In this document: piece by piece, positions 17,889 to 25,000 of the stretch
How the letters are laid out: every line of letters starts with the position of its first letter
Position numbering within the stretch: the first letter of the stretch is position 1
Source of the DNA: Akkermansiaceae bacterium
Lineage (GTDB): Bacteria; Verrucomicrobiota; Verrucomicrobiia; Verrucomicrobiales; Akkermansiaceae
Assembly (NCBI GenBank): GCA_903908495.1
Contig: CAIVSK010000056.1
Span: 1 to 34,589 of the forward strand
Length of the DNA stretch: 34,589 nt
Direction of reading: 5' to 3'
Notes under the pieces: model-generated
Told to the model about the DNA's origin: nothing
The model's database searches: none
What the model saw: the letters and a program-made list of their open reading frames with translations, nothing else
Position numbers and translations under genes: made by a program

Positions 17889-18050
17889 CAGGTGGCTCGC
17901 GGCCACCCGCTGTCTCGCGGAGCGCTTCTAAACAGGAAAACAGGCTTCCAGCCTGCGAGGGAAGACAGCGCGTCCCGCCTGTCAGCCAATGCAACGACAG
18001 GCTAGACGCCCGTCGTCCATGACAGGCAGGATTCCTATCCACCTGCTAAA
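17887..18050. repeat. Cluster of GACAG-bordered hairpins (REP-like intergenic element)
   Basis: Successive units: 17887-17914 (GACA/TGTC outer arms with perfect GGTGGC/GCCACC inner arms, 17891-17907); 17941-17955 (CAGGCT-TCC-AGCCTG); 17964-17983 (GACAG/CTGTC); about 17995-18017 (ACGAC/GTCGT); and about 18021-18046, again starting GACAGG, with GGAT/ATCC inside. The first unit may also terminate rsfS. The rest of this 306-base gap up to 18194 has one more imperfect hairpin (about 18076-18103) and no gene that I can support. Confidence 0.55.
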
Positions 18051-18194
18051 CTAGCCAGGTGAAGCACCAGTCGCAACCGGTCCGCCACGGAGCGGTCGCA
18101 AGGAGCGCCTGAAGGTGGCCCGCGGTTTGCTATGGGATCGGGCGTGGCTTTGTCCGGAGGTCTCGCCTATATTTCCCACCGCTACCCATTTCCC

Positions 18195-21100
18195 ATGCAC
18201 AGCCACCCATCATCGGCCACTCCTTCGCGCGTCCCGCCGCATCTCATCGCCCACATCAACGTCAAACTCGCCCTCCTCGGCTGCCAACCGGTACCGCTGG
18301 CCGGCGACCGCGAGTTCGCTGAAATCGCCGCCGCAATGGCCGCCCAGTCGCGCGAAAAAGACCGCCTGCTCGGCCAACACCTGTGCCCCGCCGACCAGCG
18401 CATCCAAAATTTCCTCCACGACTACCTGCAGGAAATTCCCGCCCCCAAACTGCCGGCGCATACCTTCACGCTGGACCGCGCCGGGCTCGCCCGGGTGCTG
18501 TCGCTGCCGGTGGATCGCGATGATTTCGCCTCCGACATCATCAATTCCTACCGGGTCAAACAAGGGGTCCTGCACAACCCGAAAAGCGATCGGCGCACCA
18601 CCGCCGGGATTTTTCACATCACCGAAGGCGGCTTGCCGATCCCCGACGACAAGCTCGCCGTGCCGAAAATCACCTTCGCCAAGCTCCTCCAGCACGCGCT
18701 CGCTCCGCCCGGTGACTTGCTGCGTTTGCCGTTTACATCGACCCAGCCGCAGCCCGCGGAATGCTTTGTTTCGCTGCTCATCCGGCCGCTCGTGTGCCCG
18801 GAAGTTGCCGGTTTCACCGCCGCCAAGACGATGGAGATCCGCTTGTTCGTACCCGGCAATCTGGTGAGTAACCTCGATTTCGTCGAGGCCATTTTCGCCA
18901 ATGGCGGCGACCCGCTGCTGCCGCACAACGACGCGGCGCTCGACACCGAGCATTGGAGCGGCCACACCGGCTGCATCATCCTCGCCCCCCACCTCACCCG
19001 CGTGACCAAGCGTGCGGTCGGCCTGCCACACGTCACGCAGGCGAGCGAGCGGCAGCGCCGCGACGGCATGTGCTGGACCACCGGGGACGAATGTTACAAC
19101 GACGGCAACGCCTTCAAGCTCACCGTCCGCGACGAAACCGGCGTCATCGTCACCCTCATCGCCGACAACTATTTCGGCTACTGCAAAAAGGAGGTGAAGA
19201 CCCAGTTGAGCTATGCGGCGAATTTGTTCGGCCTCGTCGAGGAAGAACATGCCGGCGGCGCGCTCGTGTTCCAGAGCTTTGACCTGGGGGAGGAATTCAG
19301 CGGCGAGACCCACGTCCGGCAGCTGGGCCACCACTTCGAGGAAATGGTCGCACAGTTTGGCGAGCTCATGGACGTCCAGCCGGACGGCTACGCGCTGGAC
19401 AAGAAATTTCCGTCCATCGTGTACGTTCCGCACAACGCGTTCTTCGATTTGCACGCCCAGGAGGTATCGTGGAAAAATGCCACCGGTGCCCATCGCATCC
19501 GGCTGTCCCCGGCCAAAACCTACGTCCGCCCGTCCGGCTACAAGGTCCGCATGGAAAAGCCGCCCGGCCACGGCCGCCAGTGGCGCCTCGTCGGCACCGT
19601 CGCCGAGGGCACGTTTTGTCACAAACCGTGCACGGTTTCCGGCGGCGGCAAATCGGAGATTTCCAAGAGCATCACCGATGCCATCCTCACCGGCCCGGTC
19701 TTCGTCGCCGATCTGAAGGCGGATTTCGACCGCGTCGAGCAACTCATCAGCCGCGATTATGCCGGCCGCTTCGCCGACCCGGCCCGCGTCGATACCCGCG
19801 CCGTGCTCTCACCCGAGCGCTCGCTCGGCTCGGTCATCAAATTGCTCACCCCCGACGAGCAGGACTACACCGCGGCCTACGGTGACTGGCTCGCCAGCGT
19901 GCCGCAGCACGTCAAGGAGCTCGTTTTCGTCGTCAAACGCTACTACCAGCCGGAATGGGGCACCCACTGGCGCGAGCACTTCAGCGTCGACATCATCAAC
20001 GGCACCCCCGGCAACGAACTCAAATGCGACAACCGCAAACTCGTCACCACCTACCTGCGCGTCGGCTTCGAGGCGGATGGTGCCTGGCGCACCTTCGGGC
20101 TGCGCAAGGATTTTCATCCGGCCGTCAAGGTCCAGATGGAGGATGACATCACCGCTTCCACGGTGGTCCCGGCCGCGGCATTGCAGCATCTGCCCACGGG
20201 CACCGACCCCGGGCTATCGCTCAAGTTCGTGCAAAATTGTGAGCAGCGCCTGTTCCAGCGCCCCGACGATGCGATCCACCGCGGCTACGACAAACAGGCC
20301 GAAGAGGATTTCGTCCAACCCGATAATTTCTTCTCCAACTACGAGCCGCTCACCCCCGCCGACGCCCGCGACATGGTCGCAGACGCGCTCGGCTTCCACC
20401 AATTCACCCCGCCGATGCAGCAATTCGTACTCGCCGCCGCCGATGCCGCCGCGCCCGGATTCTTCGTCTGCAGCGCCAACCCGCGCCTCGTCGACGGCTC
20501 CCCGACGAAAAATCCGCGCTACCTCCAGCAACGGCCGGACCGGTTGCGCGCCGACGAGACGTATCTGGCGGAAATCGCCGCCCGCCTGCGCCGCCGCGTG
20601 CCGCTGGCACATCCGTTGCACACGCCTGTCACCGCGGTGCTGCCCGGACGCCGCAATAATCCGCCGGATGTGGGCGTGCGACCGCTCGCCTGCTACAATC
20701 CGATTCACTATTTTGAATTGCCGGAATTGTTCATGGAGGTGATTTGCAGCATGACCGGAAAATCCCCGTCCACCACCGGCGCGGGTTCCGAGGGCGCGCT
20801 GACCAAGGGCCCGTTCAACGCGCTGCCACCCATCATCGACCTCAACACCGCCCTCGTGTCGTTCATCCTCACCGGCCACCAAGCCTTCGTCACCGCCGCC
20901 GGTTACGTCGGACCGCAGTTGCGCGTGGACCACGACGTAAGCTTGATCGTGCCGGAAGTCTGGTGCCGCCTGTCCCCCCACGAACGCGACCCGCAGTTCC
21001 TCATCGCCAACCGGTTTCTGGAAAAATGCGCGGACTTCGACCACGACGGCCAGCGCGTGCTCGCCAGCCGCCTCGGCTGGCGCATCAACAGCCGCTTCGT

Positions 21101-21629
21101 CCATGCCTTCTTCGGCCGCGTCTTCAACCACCCGCAAGCCGTCTTCACCGAGGCCATGCTCAAACCCGAATTGCAGGACCCCACCATTTTCGCCGACGGC
21201 ATGGACAACATCGTCGCCACCCAAAAGCGCGTCGCCAAAATGTATGTCGACGACGGCAGCATCGCCCAGGCCTGTCCGCCGCTGCAGGCGCTGCTGCACA
21301 TCATGCTCGACGACGCCTGGGACGGCAAAGGCCTCGACCATCCCGAGTTTCGCGCCCTCTTCACCCGTCAGCACCTGCTGGCCAGCCCGTGGTACGCCGC
21401 CCGCCTCGCCGCCAAACAGCAGGTCGACCGCGCGCTGTGGGCCCGCCACGTCGCCTCCCTCACCCAGTTCCTGCGCCGCCCCAACTACGCCGACGTCGCC
21501 GACAGCCTCCACCTCGCCGAGCGCCTGCACGCCGCCCACGCCACCCTGGCTGCTCTCTCCGCGCCCGATTACGCCCGTCAGCTCGTCGGCACCCTCGGTG
21601 CCGAGCCCATTGCCAATTACCTCGGCTGA
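18195..21629 (+). CDS. Large cytosolic protein, probable PPi-type phosphoenolpyruvate carboxykinase
   Basis: 1144 residues, no signal peptide and no membrane segment. The ATG at 18195 (MHSHPSS) is preferred to 18132, whose extra 21 residues look non-coding. Two glycine-rich blocks stand out: CHKPCTVSGGGKSEISKS (about residues 475-492) and TGKSPSTTGAGSEGALTKGP (about 854-873), followed by DLNTALVSFILTG. The length and these blocks match my memory of the pyrophosphate-dependent PEPCK family first identified in Entamoeba and Propionibacterium (about 1100-1200 residues, unrelated to ATP/GTP PEPCK). That enzyme interconverts PEP + CO2 + Pi with oxaloacetate + PPi. The match is from memory and not aligned. 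The gene stands alone, between the hairpin cluster and tRNA-Ser. Coding call is firm, function moderate. Confidence 0.65.
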   Translation: MHSHPSSATPSRVPPHLIAHINVKLALLGCQPVPLAGDREFAEIAAAMAAQSREKDRLLGQHLCPADQRIQNFLHDYLQEIPAPKLPAHTFTLDRAGLARVLSLPVDRDDFASDIINSYRVKQGVLHNPKSDRRTTAGIFHITEGGLPIPDDKLAVPKITFAKLLQHALAPPGDLLRLPFTSTQPQPAECFVSLLIRPLVCPEVAGFTAAKTMEIRLFVPGNLVSNLDFVEAIFANGGDPLLPHNDAALDTEHWSGHTGCIILAPHLTRVTKRAVGLPHVTQASERQRRDGMCWTTGDECYNDGNAFKLTVRDETGVIVTLIADNYFGYCKKEVKTQLSYAANLFGLVEEEHAGGALVFQSFDLGEEFSGETHVRQLGHHFEEMVAQFGELMDVQPDGYALDKKFPSIVYVPHNAFFDLHAQEVSWKNATGAHRIRLSPAKTYVRPSGYKVRMEKPPGHGRQWRLVGTVAEGTFCHKPCTVSGGGKSEISKSITDAILTGPVFVADLKADFDRVEQLISRDYAGRFADPARVDTRAVLSPERSLGSVIKLLTPDEQDYTAAYGDWLASVPQHVKELVFVVKRYYQPEWGTHWREHFSVDIINGTPGNELKCDNRKLVTTYLRVGFEADGAWRTFGLRKDFHPAVKVQMEDDITASTVVPAAALQHLPTGTDPGLSLKFVQNCEQRLFQRPDDAIHRGYDKQAEEDFVQPDNFFSNYEPLTPADARDMVADALGFHQFTPPMQQFVLAAADAAAPGFFVCSANPRLVDGSPTKNPRYLQQRPDRLRADETYLAEIAARLRRRVPLAHPLHTPVTAVLPGRRNNPPDVGVRPLACYNPIHYFELPELFMEVICSMTGKSPSTTGAGSEGALTKGPFNALPPIIDLNTALVSFILTGHQAFVTAAGYVGPQLRVDHDVSLIVPEVWCRLSPHERDPQFLIANRFLEKCADFDHDGQRVLASRLGWRINSRFVHAFFGRVFNHPQAVFTEAMLKPELQDPTIFADGMDNIVATQKRVAKMYVDDGSIAQACPPLQALLHIMLDDAWDGKGLDHPEFRALFTRQHLLASPWYAARLAAKQQVDRALWARHVASLTQFLRRPNYADVADSLHLAERLHAAHATLAALSAPDYARQLVGTLGAEPIANYLG

Positions 21630-21704
21630 TCCCATCCCGCCCCCTTGGCGCTCAATTTATCTGAAAATCGGAATTGCCAAAGCCCCCCCCAACCTCTAGC
21701 TTAC

Positions 21705-21717
21705 GCGCTCGAAGCGC
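21705..21717 (+). other. Hairpin GCGCT-CGA-AGCGC in the tRNA-Ser leader
   Basis: A perfect 5-bp stem with a 3-base loop ends two bases before the tRNA 5' end. It could assist processing or be chance. A run of eight C (21683-21690) lies just upstream. Confidence 0.3.
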
Positions 21718-21719
21718 AA

Positions 21720-21806
21720 GGACAGGTGTCAGAGTGGTCTAATGAGCACGCTTGGAAAGCGTGTGTGGGTGTAAGCTCACCGAGGGTTCGAATCCCTCCC
21801 TGTCCG
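21720..21806 (+). tRNA. tRNA-Ser, anticodon GGA
   Basis: An 87-base type-II tRNA. The acceptor stem is GGACAGG with CCTGTCC. The anticodon stem CACGC/GCGTG encloses the loop TTGGAAA, giving anticodon GGA, which reads UCC and UCU. A long variable arm (stem GTGGG with CTCAC) is typical of tRNA-Ser. The T stem GAGGG/CCCTC surrounds TTCGAAT. The discriminator is G and CCA is not encoded. tRNA-Ser genes are common phage and island attachment sites, and an integrase-like fragment follows directly. Confidence 0.95.
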
Positions 21807-21926
21807 CTCTCGGGTTCGGAACAAGTTGCATTCGAATCATTATCAACGACTTGTGAAGAAAGCGAGGGGGCTGGAGTCCCGATTTCACACAAAATTCCAC
21901 ACAAGTTGACGCGAACGCCGGGGTCT

Positions 21927-22028
21927 ATGAACGCCCCCGGGAAACGCAGCAGCAGAGTGGTGGAAATCGGCAACGGCCCGTCCCGTGTCCGCATCTACAC
22001 GATTAAGCGCAAGGACGGATATCCGCAA
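21927..22028 (+). pseudogene. Possible N-terminal remnant of a tyrosine recombinase
   Basis: From an ATG at 21927, about 34 residues (including VVEIGNGPSRVRIYTIKRKDGYP) resemble the opening strand of phage-type integrases in this group of bacteria, where an SAM-like arm-binding domain would follow. After GYPQ the likeness stops, and the frame runs on without family features into the 3' end of the Kelch gene. It starts 120 bases after tRNA-Ser on the same strand, which is where an integrase sits in an integrated element. This is a short match from memory, so a chance likeness cannot be excluded. The gap 21807-21926 has nothing else that I can name. Confidence 0.35.
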
Positions 22029-22092
22029 GAACGAGGATTGCCCCCGATATTGCGGCGCACGGGTCATCATGGCGGATTTTCCGGCGGGGTTG

Positions 22093-25000
22093 CTATTTTT
22101 CCACCTGCAGCCGCATGAAACGTTGCGGAGAGTCGGCGATGAGCACGTCGTCCCTCACGGTTACCAACCAGTATGTGCCCATGTCAACCCGCCCGGCTTC
22201 CACCACTGCCGGGGACCACGAGCCGGCACTCATGTCGGCACTGGCCTCCACAAAGATAGTGATATCGGTGGCTTGTTTGTTCAAGCGGTAGGTCAGGGTT
22301 AGATAGCCGCCTTGCTGGTCGGCGGTGGGCAATCCGCCGGCATCCGGGGTCTTGGGATCGAGCGCCAGTGCGTACTCCATCAGGTTGACGATGCCATCCT
22401 GATCGGGGTCGGCACTGTCGCCACTGATTGCGGGATTGGCCAGCTCGGCCGTGCTGAAATGGGCCGCCTTCCAAATATCATAGGGCGGGGGATCCACTCC
22501 GGCAATTTTAATGATCGCCGATGTACCGGGGATGCCATTGACGAAAACCGTCACCAGTGCGTGGCCTTGGGGGAAACCCGCGGTGATCGAAGCGGAGGCG
22601 AACGCGCTGGCCGACCAACTGGTCGGTTGCAGCACGCTGGTCAGTCCGCTGTCCAGCATGCGCACCTGGACCACCGGCAGATCGCTCGCCGAATTCTGGG
22701 ACCCGTTGCCACCGGAGGCACTGGACAGCCCGCGGAATTGCGTGCCGGTTAGAGCCAGGGTGGTCCCTGGCACCAGCGAGGCCGGGGCGCTGGTGATGAC
22801 CGGTTGGGATGCCGCGGCGAAGCCGAGGCCGACGTCATAGGTTTCCCCGCTGCTCAATGCGCCGGCACTGCCGCTGCCGCCAAGCGCGAGCACCCGGCCG
22901 GTGGCCAGCAGGGTGGCGCTGTGCGAGCTGCGGGCCGTGCCAAGCACCCCGCTGTTTTGCCACATGCCGGTGGTCGGATCAAACAACTCAGCCGTGGCGG
23001 AAACCCCGCCGCCGGTGCTGCTGCCGCCGCTGATGAGCACCTTGCCGTTGGGCAGCAAGCAGGCGGTATGATAGGCGCGGGCAAGCCCGAGTGGAGTCGT
23101 GGTCGCCGTCCACGTCCCGCTCGCGGGATTATATAGCTGAGTGCTGTTGAGATAGGTGGTGCCATTGACGCCGCCGGCCACCAGCACCGAGCCGCCGGGC
23201 AGCAGCGTGATGGTTTGGCCTTTGCGGGCACCGGTCAAGCTTCCGGTGGCGCTCCACGCCCCGGTGGTGGGATTGTATAACTCGGCAGTGGCGAGTGTAC
23301 CGCCAGTCCCTTCACCGCCGGCAACCAGCACCTTGCCATTGGTTAGGATGGTCGCGGATTGGGCGTCGCGCGCTGCCAGCAATGAGCCGGTGGCCGTCCA
23401 CAGGCCGGTGAGGGGGTCATAGATTTCCGTGCTCGCCAGCGGGCCGCCGGTGTCCAAGCCGCCGGCGATGAGCACCCTGCCGTCGGCTAACAGGGTGGCG
23501 GTATGGAGAAAGCGAGCGCTGTTCATGGTGCCGGCAGGAACCCACAATCCGAGAGTGGGATTGTAAAGTTCCGCGCTGGCGAGGACTGTGCCATTCTGGC
23601 CGCCGGTGACCAGAACCCAGCCGCTTTTCAGCAGTGTGGCGGTGTGGTCGCGGCGGGTGACAAGCAGGGTGGCACCGGGCACCCATGTGGCGGTGGCCGG
23701 ATTGTGGATCTCGCTGCTGGCGAAGGTGTTGGTGCCGTCCCAGCCGCCGGCCGCGAGCAGGCGGCCATCCGGCAGCAAGGTGGCGGTGTGATGGGTGCGG
23801 GGGCTGCCCGCCGGGGCGGTGGCCGTCCAGCTGCCAAGCGCGCAATCATATAACTCCACACTCCCGAGGTTGGTGCCGCTGTATCCACCGGCCACCAGCA
23901 GTTTGCCATTGGCCAGCAGGGTGGCGGTGTGATCTTGGCGTTTGGCAATCAGAGAGCCGGTTACTGTTGCCCAGGCCCCGCTCGCCCCGCTCGCCGGATT
24001 GTAGACGTCCGCTTTGGCGATCGTGCTGGGCAGGCCTGAAACCAAACCGTAGCCGCCGGTAAGAATCACCCTGCCATTGGGAAGGAGGGTGGCGGTGTGA
24101 AGGTAGCGCGGGGTGGTCAGCGCGCCGGCCGCGCTCCAGATCTGGGTGGTGGGATCAAACAACTCGGCATTGGGGGAGGTGGTGGTGCCGGTCGAGCCAC
24201 CTGCAACGAGCACCTTCCCGTTAGGCAGCAACGTCACGGTGTGATAGTAGCGGGCTGTGGCGAGAGCTCCCGTTGTTAGCGTCCACGTCCCGGTGGCAGG
24301 ATCAAACACCTCGGAGGCAGCCAGAGGGGCGGACGAGCCGAAGGCGCCGGGGTATCCCATCCCGCCACACACCATGACCTTGCCACCCACCAAGAGAGTG
24401 GCGGCATGGTAGTAGCGGGTGTTCTTCATGGCCGCCGTCGCGGTCCAGGCATTGGTTGCCGGATCATACAACTCCGAACTTGATAGGAAGGCCGTGCCCT
24501 GGATTTGTCCGCCGGTCACCAGGACCTTGCCGTTGGCCAGTAACGTCGCGGTGTGATTGATGCGCGCCGTCGTCATGGTTCCGCCCGTGGTCCATTTTTC
24601 GGTGACCGGATCATACAACTCGGCGGAGGCAAAGGTGATGGGATTGCCACCGCCGGTGATCAAGACCTTGCCGTTGGCAAGCAGTGTGGCCGTATGGCTG
24701 AAACGGGCCGAGATCATTGAGCCGGTGGGAGTCCACACTCCCGTGGCAGGATCATATAACTCCGCGGTGTTGAGTGCCGCGCCGAGCATGCCGCCGGCCA
24801 CCAGGATTTTGCCATTGTTCAACAAGGTGGCGGATTGGTAGCGGCGGGTTCCGCTCATTGCCGTGGCATTGGTAAACGACGTCGCTGCACTCAGCAGCAA
24901 GGTGCCCGTGCCACTGCCGGTGTAGCTCGGATCTGTGATGGTCGCCAACACCGTGTAGCTGCCGATCGCTGTCGGCGGCGTGGTCGAGGTGGGGTAGACG

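Noticed and set aside
18210-19742. 510-codon minus-strand open frame, with a second of 473 codons at 20214-21635
   Set aside because: Both are antisense to the probable PPi-PEPCK, whose plus-strand protein is coherent over its full length. They are GC-bias shadows.
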